Positions 44,063-51,942 of a stretch of DNA of 62,038 nt are shown here, one piece after another (the stretch's first letter is position 1; every line of letters begins with the position of its first letter). The DNA comes from Rubrivivax sp. (GTDB lineage Bacteria; Pseudomonadota; Gammaproteobacteria; Burkholderiales; Burkholderiaceae_C). A program made the position numbers and the translations under genes. The notes under the pieces were generated by a model, which had not been told where the DNA came from, did no database searches, and saw only the letters and a list, made by a program, of their open reading frames with translations. The stretch lies in the NCBI GenBank assembly GCA_027491255.1, contig JAIXWM010000099.1:1-62038 (forward strand), given 5' to 3'.

Positions 44063-44884
44063 TCAGCGCTCGCTCGCCGAGCCGTCTTCGGCCTCCCGGC
44101 CCCGGAATTCCTCGATCAGCCGCTCCCACACCACCTCGAGCTCGTAGGCGGTGGAGCGGGCCAGGCCGTCGAGGTCGGGGAAGAGCGAGGCGTTGGTCAC
44201 GTTCATGCGGTACAGCGCCTGCATCGCCGCCGCCCGCATGGCCCGCGGCAGCACGTACTTGACGAGCAGCGGCTCGTCGGCGCGGTAGCCGCGCAGGATC
44301 TCGTCCAAGGGCATGTCCAGCACGCCCGGCAGGACGAACAGGCCCGATTGCGCGACGAGGCGCCGGTCCATCTCGCGCGGCTCGCCGAACCAGACCACCG
44401 GCCAGCGGTTGCGCAGGAACCAGCGTTCGTAGTTGCCGCGCTCGCGCGGGTCGATGCGGTGGCGGTCCAGCATCGCGTCGAAGGCCGGCGCGGCCGACCA
44501 CAGCGCCGGCGTGTTCAGCGCGTACACGGCGGCGTCACCCACCGCGTCCTCCAGGGCGAAGAAGGCCGCCACGTAGGGCGACTTCGTGAAATCCAGCAGC
44601 CGCGTCGGCGCGCCATGGTGCTGCATCAGGGCCAGGCAGCGCAGGTCGTCGTCGAGCGCCACCCGGTCGGCGAGGTAGATGTGCGCCTTGCGCCGGAAGA
44701 TGCGCAGCGCCCGTTCCTCGCGCAGCGGCCACAGCGAGCGGTCCTCGCAGAAGGTCTGCAGCCGCCGCGTCAGCGAGCTGACCAGCGGCCATTGCGCCGA
44801 GACCTCGCCGCGAAAGGCCCAGCCCGGCTGCGCGTCGGTCAGCGCGACGAAGTCGGACCACTGGCTCAGGCGAATGACTTCCAC
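44063..44884 (-). CDS. FRG-domain protein
   Basis: The 273-residue protein has the FRG pattern near its N-terminus: WSDFVALTDAQPGWAFRGEV (Phe-Arg-Gly), LVSSLTRRL, ALMQHHGAPTRLLDFTKSPYVAAFFAL and later ALNTPALW. FRG domains are of unknown enzymology and occur alone or in predicted defence and toxin proteins. GTG at 44884 with AAGGA upstream is the natural start; the longer frame antisense to the ABC operon is not believed. It converges on miaA and diverges from the ABC operon. Confidence 0.82.
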   Translation of the reverse strand: MEVIRLSQWSDFVALTDAQPGWAFRGEVSAQWPLVSSLTRRLQTFCEDRSLWPLREERALRIFRRKAHIYLADRVALDDDLRCLALMQHHGAPTRLLDFTKSPYVAAFFALEDAVGDAAVYALNTPALWSAAPAFDAMLDRHRIDPRERGNYERWFLRNRWPVVWFGEPREMDRRLVAQSGLFVLPGVLDMPLDEILRGYRADEPLLVKYVLPRAMRAAAMQALYRMNVTNASLFPDLDGLARSTAYELEVVWERLIEEFRGREAEDGSASER

Positions 44885-45088
44885 GCGGGGCTGTCCTTGG
44901 GAGATGGGGTGAAGGTTTGCCGCTACGGCCGCAGTCTGCCCGGTCGCCCGGGAGGCGCTGCTCGACCCCGGAATGGGATTTCCGTTTCCAGGGCTTCCAT
45001 TTTGGGGGCTACCGATGTTAGGATGCTTCTGTTGTTCCAGCAATGGATCAGCGTTTCGTACTTGAAACAAATTCAGACGTCGTCCACC
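44885..45088 (+). promoter_or_regulatory. upstream region of the catabolic operon
   Basis: This divergent gap is locally AT-richer than its flanks. Repeated TTTCC and TTCCA words (GGGATTTCC, GTTTCCAGGG, CTTCCATTTTGG) at 44976-45004 look like regulator contacts. TTCCAT (44996) and TAGGAT (45019) spaced by 17 bases may form a weak sigma-70 promoter. If so the transcript would start near 45030, beyond the ATG at 45023, which supports the GTG start at 45089. The IclR regulator encoded in the cluster is a candidate binder. Confidence 0.35.
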
Positions 45089-45904
45089 GTGCCTGAAACC
45101 GTCGCCGCACCGCTGGAAATCGAGTTCCGCGCCGTCTCGAAGCGCTTCGCGCCGCGCGGCCGAGCCGGCGCCGAGCCCGCGCCGTGGGCCGTGCAGCGCG
45201 TGAACGTGCAGGTCCGCCGCGGCGAGGTCGTCTCGCTCATCGGTCCGTCGGGCTGCGGCAAGAGCACGCTGCTGAACATGGGGGCCGGGCTGTACCTGCC
45301 CACCGAGGGCGAGGTCTTCGTCGGCGGGCAGCGCGTGACCAAGCCGATGCGGCAGGTGGCCTTCATGCTGCAGAAGGACCTGCTGATGCCCTGGCGCAGC
45401 ATCCGCGCCAACGTCGAGCTCGGCATGGAGATCGCCGGCCGCCCCGCCGCCGAGCGCCGGCGCGTGGCCGATGCCTTGCTCGCGCGCTGCCACCTGCAGG
45501 GCTTCGGCGACCACTACCCCTACCAGCTCTCGGGCGGCATGCGCCAGCGCGCCGCGCTTGCGCGCACGCTGGCCATCGAGCCCGAGGTGCTGCTGCTCGA
45601 CGAGCCCTTCTCCGCCCTGGACGCGCAGACCAAGATGGTGCTGCAGCAGGACCTGGCCGAGATGCTGGCCGAGCAGCGCAAGACCGCGCTGTTCATCACC
45701 CACGACCTGGTCGAGGCCGTGGCGTTGTCGGACCGCCTGCTCGTGATGAGCGCGCGCCCCGGCACGATCATCGAGGAGATCACCGTCGACCTGCCGGACC
45801 GCGACAACCCGCTGCGCCGGCGCACGCTGCCGCAGGTCGGCCCGCTGGTCGCGCGCCTGATGGAACTGCTGAAGGTCGGCGCCAGCGACGCGCTGACGCA
45901 CTGA
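45089..45904 (+). CDS. NitT/TauT-type ABC transporter ATPase
   Basis: The 271-residue ATPase powers the importer formed with the next two genes. It has Walker A LIGPSGCGKSTLLNMGAGL, FMLQKDLLMPWRSIRANVELG, signature QLSGGMRQRAALARTLAIEP, Walker B VLLLDEPFSALDAQTK and FITHDLVEAVALSDR. The LMPW motif is typical of the nitrate/sulfonate/taurine group, which also carries aromatic acids and pyrimidine precursors. GTG at 45089 gives the usual length; ATG at 45023 would add 22 residues. Confidence 0.92.
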   Translation: MPETVAAPLEIEFRAVSKRFAPRGRAGAEPAPWAVQRVNVQVRRGEVVSLIGPSGCGKSTLLNMGAGLYLPTEGEVFVGGQRVTKPMRQVAFMLQKDLLMPWRSIRANVELGMEIAGRPAAERRRVADALLARCHLQGFGDHYPYQLSGGMRQRAALARTLAIEPEVLLLDEPFSALDAQTKMVLQQDLAEMLAEQRKTALFITHDLVEAVALSDRLLVMSARPGTIIEEITVDLPDRDNPLRRRTLPQVGPLVARLMELLKVGASDALTH

Positions 45905-45965
45905 GATCCCTGCTCCCGCGACATCCCGCCTTCCCCACCCCGCAACGCCCCGAGAGGAGACTCCC

Positions 45966-46958
45966 ATGTCCACGATGTTCAGCACGACGCGCCGGGCCGC
46001 CGTGGCCCTGCTGGCCGCCGGCACCTGCCTCGCCGCCCAGGCCCAGGGCGCGCTCGAGGAGATCACCTACCTGATGCCGGCGCCGCCCAGCCTGCCGGCC
46101 TTCGCGCCCTGGCAGATCGCCGCGGCCAAGGGCTTCTACGCCCAGGAGGGGCTGCGCCTGAAGTTCGTGCTCGCGCGCGGCGGGGTCGACGTCGCCAAGC
46201 AGGTCGGCGCCGGCAATGCGCTGATGGGCGGCGCCATCGGCGACACGCCGCTGATCGTGCGCGCCAACGGCGTGCCGGTGAAGGCCGTGGCGGTGCTCGG
46301 CGGCGGCTCCTTGATGCTGCTGGCCACGCACGCCGACTCGCCCATCAAGACGGTCAAGGACCTGAAGGGCCAGACCATCACCGTGCTGGCCTACACCGAC
46401 ACCACCTACTACGCGCTGCTGGGCAGCATGAAGAAGGTCGACCTGAACAAGAACGACGCCAACATCCAAGCTGCCGGCCCGGCGGGCGTGTGGCAGCTGT
46501 TCGCGTCGAAGAAGGCGCAGGCCATGGCCGGCACCGCCGACTGGATCGCCTCGGCCGAAGAAGCGGGCGCCAAGGTCAACATCATCTCGCCGGCGGAGCT
46601 GTTCCAGAGCATGGCGCAGGCGATCATCGCCTCCGACGAAGCCATCCGCACCCGGCCCGAGACGGTGCAGAAGGTGGTCCGTGCCACCCTGCGCGGGCTG
46701 AAGTTCATGATGGACGACCCCAAGGGCTCGATCGACGCCTTCATCCAGGCCGTGCCCGAGTACAAGGGCAAGGAGGCGCTGCTGGAACGCGCCTTCGCGC
46801 TGCAGCGCCAGTACGTCTACGCCGGCCAGAGGACGCTGGGCGAGATGGACCGCGCGCGTCTGGACGCGGTGCAGAAGTTCTACGTCGAGGAGGGCGTGGT
46901 GCCGAAGTCCACGCCGCTGGACGACCTGTACACCAACCGCTTCGTGACCGGGCGCTGA
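45966..46958 (+). CDS. NMT1/TauA-type ABC substrate-binding protein
   Basis: The 330-residue periplasmic receptor has a signal peptide (TTRRAAVALLAAGTCLAAQA) and an NMT1/SsuA fold: FAPWQIAAAKGFYAQEGL, GGVDVAKQVGAGNALMG, DLKGQTITVLAYTDTTYYAL and MAGTADWIASAEEAGAKV. It captures the ligand for the importer; no sequence feature names the ligand. GAGAGGAG lies before the ATG. It is 61 bases after the ATPase gene. Confidence 0.92.
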   Translation: MSTMFSTTRRAAVALLAAGTCLAAQAQGALEEITYLMPAPPSLPAFAPWQIAAAKGFYAQEGLRLKFVLARGGVDVAKQVGAGNALMGGAIGDTPLIVRANGVPVKAVAVLGGGSLMLLATHADSPIKTVKDLKGQTITVLAYTDTTYYALLGSMKKVDLNKNDANIQAAGPAGVWQLFASKKAQAMAGTADWIASAEEAGAKVNIISPAELFQSMAQAIIASDEAIRTRPETVQKVVRATLRGLKFMMDDPKGSIDAFIQAVPEYKGKEALLERAFALQRQYVYAGQRTLGEMDRARLDAVQKFYVEEGVVPKSTPLDDLYTNRFVTGR

Positions 46959-47010
46959 GCCTGGACGCACGGTTGCTGCAACCCCGCTCCCGCACCCTGG
47001 AACCCAAGCG

Positions 47011-47778
47011 ATGGATCGCAAGGCCTGGCTCGGCAGCCTGATCGTGCTCGTCGTCTTCCTGTCCGCCTGGCAGTGGGGCCCGGGGATGCTGGGGATGCCG
47101 GAGTTCATCCTCCCGTCCCTGGAACGCGTGGTCGTCGAGTTCCGCCGCATGGCGGCCGACGACCTGTGGATGCACTCCGGCATCACGGCGCTGGAGATCG
47201 TGGTCGGCTTCGCGCTCGGCGCGCTGCTGGGGGTCGTGGTCGGTGTGGCGCTCGGCCTGTCACCCTCGGCCGAAGCCATCCTGTCTCCTTACATCCTGGC
47301 GCTGCAGATCGCACCCAAGGTGGCCTTCGCGCCGCTGTTCGTGATGTGGCTGGGCTACACGGTCTACCCGAAGATCCTGGTGGCCATCCTGATCGTGTTC
47401 TTCCCGATCATGGTCAACGTGCTGTCGGCCATCCGCACCGTGGACCCGGACATGATCAACCTCGTGCGCACGCTCAACGGACGGCGGCTGCAGATCTTCC
47501 GCCTGGTCGAGTTCCCGTCGGCGATGCCGGCGCTGTTCTCGGGGCTGCGCATCGGCTCGACGCTGGCGGTGATCGGCGTCACGGTCGGCGAGCTCGTCGG
47601 CGGCAATCTCGGTCTGGGCTTCCTGCTCGTCAGCAGCGAAGGCCAGGGCAACACGGCAGCGGTGTTCGTGACCATCATCATGCTCACGCTGATCGGCATC
47701 GTGGCCTACGGCGCCGTCGTGTGGGCCGAGCGGCGCGTGCTGCACTACCTGCCGAAGGCGCAACATGCCACCGTCTGA
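47011..47778 (+). CDS. ABC transporter permease (SsuC/TauC type)
   Basis: The 255-residue permease has six hydrophobic helices and the BPD_transp_1 loop: LQIAPKVAFAPLFVMWLGY, FFPIMVNVLSAIRTVD, VEFPSAMPALFSGLRIGSTL and ELVGGNLGLGFLL. The EAA-like loop (LVRTLNGRRLQIFRLVEFPS) contacts the ATPase. Its last 14 bases overlap the SDR gene, tying importer and enzymes into one transcript. Confidence 0.92.
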   Translation: MDRKAWLGSLIVLVVFLSAWQWGPGMLGMPEFILPSLERVVVEFRRMAADDLWMHSGITALEIVVGFALGALLGVVVGVALGLSPSAEAILSPYILALQIAPKVAFAPLFVMWLGYTVYPKILVAILIVFFPIMVNVLSAIRTVDPDMINLVRTLNGRRLQIFRLVEFPSAMPALFSGLRIGSTLAVIGVTVGELVGGNLGLGFLLVSSEGQGNTAAVFVTIIMLTLIGIVAYGAVVWAERRVLHYLPKAQHATV

Positions 47779-48574
47779 CGCTCCCCCTCCCGCCCGCACG
47801 CCCACTGCGGCACCCGCAGCTGCGGGCCTTCTGGCGGACCATCGCGTCCTCGTCACGGGTGGCGCGCGCGGGCTCGGGCTGGAGTTCGCCACCGCCTGCG
47901 CCGCCGCGGGCGCGCGCGTCGTCATCGCCGATCTGCGCGCCGAACGGGCGCAGCAGGCGGCCTCGGCCCTGCGCGACCAGGGCCACGAGGTGCTGGCGCT
48001 GCCGCTGGACCTGGCCGACCCGGCGTCGGTGGACACCTGCGCGCAGGCGGCCGTCGCCGCGCTCGGCGGGCTGGACGGGCTGGTCAACAACGGCGCCGTC
48101 ACCGACTCCGGGGGGCGCGACTTCGACGCGCTGGCGATCGAGACCTGGGACCGCGTGATGGACGTCAACGTGCGCGGGACCTGGCTCATGACGCGCGCCT
48201 GCCGCGCCGCGCTGGCCGCCAGCGGTCGCGGCGCCGTGGTCAACCTCGCCTCCGACACCGCCCTGTGGGGCGCGCCGCGCCTGCTGGCCTACGTGGCGAG
48301 CAAGGGCGCGGTGATCGCGATGACGCGCTCGCTCGCGCGCGAACTCGGCGGCGACGGCATCACGGTCAACGCCATCGCGCCCGGCCTGGTCGAGGTCGAG
48401 GCCACGCAGTACGTGCCGGCCGAACGGCACGCGCTCTACGTCAACCAACGCGCGCTGCGGCGCGCCCAGCAGCCGCAGGACGTCAGCGGCAGCGTCGTCT
48501 GGGCGCTGTCCGGTCTGGCCCGCTTCGTCACCGGCCAGACGCTGACCGTCAACGGCGGCTTCGTCATGCATTGA
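47765..48574 (+). CDS. SDR-family dehydrogenase
   Basis: The 269-residue classical SDR has VLVTGGARGLGLEFATACA, NNGAVTDSGG, NLASDTALWGAPRL and YVASKGAVIAMTRSLARELGG with intact Tyr and Lys, and VTGQTLTVNGGFVMH at the end. It resembles cis-dihydrodiol and 3-oxoacyl reductase types. In a Rieske cluster a dihydrodiol dehydrogenase role is a natural guess. It overlaps the permease gene by 14 bases. Confidence 0.9.
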   Translation: MPPSDAPPPARTPTAAPAAAGLLADHRVLVTGGARGLGLEFATACAAAGARVVIADLRAERAQQAASALRDQGHEVLALPLDLADPASVDTCAQAAVAALGGLDGLVNNGAVTDSGGRDFDALAIETWDRVMDVNVRGTWLMTRACRAALAASGRGAVVNLASDTALWGAPRLLAYVASKGAVIAMTRSLARELGGDGITVNAIAPGLVEVEATQYVPAERHALYVNQRALRRAQQPQDVSGSVVWALSGLARFVTGQTLTVNGGFVMH

Positions 48575-48621
48575 GCGCGCCCGCCGCGCCGCCCCGATCC
48601 CGCACCTTCGAGGAACACACG

Positions 48622-49158
48622 ATGAGCGACAACGCCACACCCACCGGCGCCGAATCCACCTGGGCCCGCCCCGAGGGGGCGAGCCTGGAACAGTGGATGA
48701 ACTCGCGCGTCGCGCGCTATGCGACGCGGCGCTACGACTGGGACGCGCTGAAGTTCCAGGAGCAGGTGGACCCGCGCTACCGGCGCGCCCAGATGCGCTA
48801 CGTGGGCACCGGCGGCACGGGCGTCTCCAAGGACAGCAACACCGTCCCGGCGGGCCACTTCACCTTCTCGACCATGGTCATCCCGGCCGGCCACATCGGG
48901 CCCTCGCACATCCACACCGACGTCGAGGAGATCTTCTTCGTCATGCGGGGCAAGATGAAGCTCGTGATCGAGAAGGACGGCGAGCGCTACGAGACCGTGC
49001 TCAACGAGCGCGACCTGGTGTCGGTGCCCCCGGGGGTCTACCGCGAGGAGCACAACATCGGCGACGAGGACGCGCTGATGTGCGTCATGCTGGGCGCGGC
49101 CAAGCCCATCACGCCGACCTATCCGCCCGACAGCCCGCTGGCGAAGATCAAGCGCTGA
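48622..49158 (+). CDS. cupin-domain protein
   Basis: The 178-residue protein has one cupin barrel in its C-terminal two thirds: GPSHIHTDVEEIFFVMRGKM gives the first metal motif (HxH and Glu) and PPGVYREEHNIGDE the second part with His. The N-terminal 60 residues (EQWMNSRVARYATRRYDWDAL) are a conserved-looking helical extension. It could be a small ring-cleaving or isomerising metalloenzyme or a ligand sensor. Its place between an SDR and a hydrolase suggests an enzymatic step. Confidence 0.85.
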   Translation: MSDNATPTGAESTWARPEGASLEQWMNSRVARYATRRYDWDALKFQEQVDPRYRRAQMRYVGTGGTGVSKDSNTVPAGHFTFSTMVIPAGHIGPSHIHTDVEEIFFVMRGKMKLVIEKDGERYETVLNERDLVSVPPGVYREEHNIGDEDALMCVMLGAAKPITPTYPPDSPLAKIKR

Positions 49159-49203
49159 CGGGCGCAGGCGCTCCCAGATCTCTTCGCGACCCGCCCCCCT
49201 CCG

Positions 49204-50130
49204 ATGTCCTTGACCGACACGCCGACGCATGCGGCCGGCACCGGCTCGGCCGACGCGCCCGCCTGGCTCGCGGCGCTGGAGCGCGAATTCCCGGCGCGTG
49301 ACATCGTGCTCGGCGACGGCGCCGTGGTGCGGCTGCGCAGCTGCGGGCCGGCGCAGGCGCCGACCCTGGTGCTGCTGCACGGCATCGGCTCGGCATCAGC
49401 TTCCTGGCTGCCGTGCGCGCGGGAGCTCGCCAACGACCACCGCGTCGTCGCCTGGGACGCGCCGGGCTACGGCGGCTCGACATCCCTGGCCGACCCGGCG
49501 CCGCGCGCCGAGGCCTACGCCGCGCGGCTCGAGGCCGCGCTCGCCGCGCTCGGGATCGAACGCTGCCTGCTGGTCGGGCACTCGCTCGGTGCCCTCGTGG
49601 CCGCCGCGCAGGCGCGCGCCCAGCCGGCGCGGCTGGCAGGCCTGGTGCTGCTGTGCCCGGCCGGGGGCTACGGCACGCCGGGCCAGGAGGCCGAGCGCGC
49701 GCGCGTTCGCCACGAGCGCCTGTCCACGCTCCAGGCCCTGGGCATCGCCGGGCTCGCCGCCACCCGCGGCCCGAAGCTGCTGCGCCCCGACGCCAGCGCC
49801 GAGGCTCGGGACTGGGCGCAGTGGAACATGGCGCAGCTGCGCGAGCCCGGTTACCGCCAGGCCGTGGAACTGTTGTGCGGCGACTCGCTCGTCCGGCAGG
49901 CTCCGTTGACGGTGCCGACCTGGGTGCACGTGGGGGCGCAGGACAGCGTGACGCCCCCGGCCAAGGTGCGCCTGCTTGCCGCCGCCTTCGGCGTCGCGCC
50001 CGACGCGGTGGGCGAGATTGCCGATGCCGGTCACCTGTGCGCGATCGAGCAGCCGCGCGCCGTGGCGCAGCGGCTGCGCACCGCGGCGGCTGCGGCCGGT
50101 CTCGGCGCGGGCCCGGGGGGCGGGCGGTGA
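49204..50130 (+). CDS. alpha/beta hydrolase
   Basis: The 308-residue enzyme shows LLHGIGSASASWLP (oxyanion loop), VVAWDAPGYGGS, LVGHSLGALVAAA (nucleophile Ser), VHVGAQDSVTPP (acid) and DAGHLCAIEQP (His). This is the family of C-C bond hydrolases of meta-cleavage pathways, such as BphD and MhpC, as well as esterases. With a VOC dioxygenase in the same cluster, hydrolysis of a ring-fission product is plausible. The stop lies 20 bases before the IclR start. Confidence 0.9.
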   Translation: MSLTDTPTHAAGTGSADAPAWLAALEREFPARDIVLGDGAVVRLRSCGPAQAPTLVLLHGIGSASASWLPCARELANDHRVVAWDAPGYGGSTSLADPAPRAEAYAARLEAALAALGIERCLLVGHSLGALVAAAQARAQPARLAGLVLLCPAGGYGTPGQEAERARVRHERLSTLQALGIAGLAATRGPKLLRPDASAEARDWAQWNMAQLREPGYRQAVELLCGDSLVRQAPLTVPTWVHVGAQDSVTPPAKVRLLAAAFGVAPDAVGEIADAGHLCAIEQPRAVAQRLRTAAAAAGLGAGPGGGR

Positions 50131-50150
50131 GCGTTCCGGGGAGCACCAGC

Positions 50151-51074
50151 ATGCGCACCGTGGACGCTGAAGCCGCCGCGGGTGCCGAGGCGACGACGCC
50201 CCGACACCCTGCCCCCGCACAGGCGCGGGCCGCCGACCCGGCGCCGTCCATGCCGACCGCGGCCGACGACCGCTACACCGTGCCCGCGCTGGAGCGCGGC
50301 CTGCAGTTGCTCGGCCTGTTCGACCGCAGCACGCGCACCCTGACCCCGCCCGAGATCGCGCGCCGGCTGAACCTGCCGCGCTCGACGGTCTTTCGCATCC
50401 TCAACACGCTGGAGGCGCTGGGCTTCGTCGAGCGCACCGACGGCGGCCGCGCCGTGCGCCTGGGGCTGGCCGTGCTGCGCCTGGGCTTCGAGTACCTCGC
50501 CTCGCTGGAGCTGACGCAGCTCGGCACGCCGCTGCTGCAGCGCCTGTGCGACCAGACGGGCTACCCGAGCAACCTCGTCGTGCGCGACGGCCGCTCCATC
50601 GTCTATGTCGCCAAGGTCGCGCCGCCGCGGCCCTTCAGCAGCACGGTCAGCGTCGGCACGCGGCTGCCGGCACACGCCACCGTCTTCGGCCACGTGCTGC
50701 TGTCCGACCTCGACCAGGCGGCGCTGCGCGCCCTCTACCCCGAGGACCGGCTGCAGACCTACACCGCGAGCACGCCGGCCAGCGTGGCCGAGCTCCAGCG
50801 CATGACCCAGGCGGTGCGCGAGCGCGGCCACGTGGTCGGCCGCGGCTTCTTCGAGGCCCACATCGCCACCGTCGGCGCGCCCGTGCGCGACGCCGCCGGC
50901 CACGTGGTTGCGGCCCTGGGCATCACGGTGCCGAGCGATCTGCTGGACGAGCCGGCGGCGGACCTGCTGCTGGAGCGCGTGTGCGCCGCCGCGGCCGAAC
51001 TCTCCAGCCTTCTCGACCACCAGGCACCGAGCGCGGACGCCCGCGTCGTGCCCCTGCGGCGCAGCGCGGCCTGA
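50151..51074 (+). CDS. IclR-family transcriptional regulator
   Basis: The 307-residue regulator has a winged helix at about 45-105 (VPALERGLQLLGLFDRS, LTPPEIARRLNLPRSTVFRIL) and an IclR effector domain (VSVGTRLPAHATVFGHVLLSD, GRGFFEAHIATVGAPVRDAAG, ALGITVP). GGGGAG seven bases before the ATG at 50151 supports this start; a GTG at 50127 overlapping the hydrolase stop is the alternative. As IclR regulators usually control adjacent aromatic or short-chain catabolism, it likely regulates the operon it sits in, and the gap before 45089 is the probable target. Confidence 0.93.
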   Translation: MRTVDAEAAAGAEATTPRHPAPAQARAADPAPSMPTAADDRYTVPALERGLQLLGLFDRSTRTLTPPEIARRLNLPRSTVFRILNTLEALGFVERTDGGRAVRLGLAVLRLGFEYLASLELTQLGTPLLQRLCDQTGYPSNLVVRDGRSIVYVAKVAPPRPFSSTVSVGTRLPAHATVFGHVLLSDLDQAALRALYPEDRLQTYTASTPASVAELQRMTQAVRERGHVVGRGFFEAHIATVGAPVRDAAGHVVAALGITVPSDLLDEPAADLLLERVCAAAAELSSLLDHQAPSADARVVPLRRSAA

Positions 51075-51111
51075 CCACGAGCCAGACCGACGCCCTGAAC
51101 CTCACCGCCTC

Positions 51112-51942
51112 ATGGACACCGCCCCCCTCCCCCCCGCTCCCCAGGACCTGGCCGGCCGCGTGGCCGCCGTCACCGGCGGCTCCTCGGGCATCGGCCTGGC
51201 CACGGCCTCGCTGCTGCTGGCCCGGGGCGCGGCGGTCGCGATCAACGGCCGCGACGCACAGCGCCTGCAGCGCGCCGAGCAGACCTTGCGCGCGCGCCAT
51301 CCCGCAGCCCGCCTGCTGGCGCGCGCCTGCGACGTGCTCGACGGGGCAGCGGTGCGGGCCTGGGCGGCCGAGGTCGAGGCCACGCTCGGGCCGGTGGCGC
51401 TGCTCGTCAACAACGCCGGCCAAGGCCGGGTCTCGACCTTCGCCGACACCAGCGACGAGGCCTGGACCGAGGAACTGCGGCTGAAGTTCTTCTCCATCAT
51501 CCACCCCACGCGCGCCTTCCTGCCGCAGCTCGCACGCCAGGCCGCCGCACTCGGCGATGCCGGCGTGGTGTGCGTGAACTCCCTGCTCGCGCGCCAGCCC
51601 GAGCCGCACATGGTGGCGACCTCGGCCGCGCGCGCCGGAGTGGTGAACCTCGTGCGCTCGCTCGCCACCGAGTTCGCACCCCAGCGCGTGCGGGTCAACG
51701 GCATCCTCGTCGGCCTGATCGACTCCGGCCAGTGGCGCCGCCGCTTCGAGGCGCGCGCCGACCGCACCCAGGACTGGGACGCCTGGTCGGGGCAGCTCGC
51801 GCGCAGCAAGCACATCCCGCTCGCGCGCCTGGGCCGGCCCGACGAGGCCGCGCAAGCCCTGGTCTTCCTCGCCAGCCCGGCCGCGTCCTACATCACCGGC
51901 ACCCATCTAGACGTCTCCGGAGGCCACTCGCGCCATGCCTGA
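51112..51942 (+). CDS. SDR-family protein lacking the YxxxK motif
   Basis: The 276-residue protein keeps the SDR cofactor site (AAVTGGSSGIGLATASLLLA), NNAGQGRVS and VNGILVGLIDSGQW. The catalytic Tyr-x-x-x-Lys is not there: the segment aligned with YSASK reads TSAAR (HMVATSAARAGVVNLVRSLA), so Tyr is Thr and Lys is Arg. The expected Ser is in CVNSLLARQ. It may bind NAD(P) without classical reduction, or use another acid. It overlaps the thiamine-diphosphate enzyme gene by eight bases. Confidence 0.87.
   Translation: MDTAPLPPAPQDLAGRVAAVTGGSSGIGLATASLLLARGAAVAINGRDAQRLQRAEQTLRARHPAARLLARACDVLDGAAVRAWAAEVEATLGPVALLVNNAGQGRVSTFADTSDEAWTEELRLKFFSIIHPTRAFLPQLARQAAALGDAGVVCVNSLLARQPEPHMVATSAARAGVVNLVRSLATEFAPQRVRVNGILVGLIDSGQWRRRFEARADRTQDWDAWSGQLARSKHIPLARLGRPDEAAQALVFLASPAASYITGTHLDVSGGHSRHA

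Noticed and set aside
45023..45088. ATG start 22 codons upstream for the ABC ATPase
   Set aside because: It would overlap the likely transcription start and adds residues unlike the family; kept only as an alternative.
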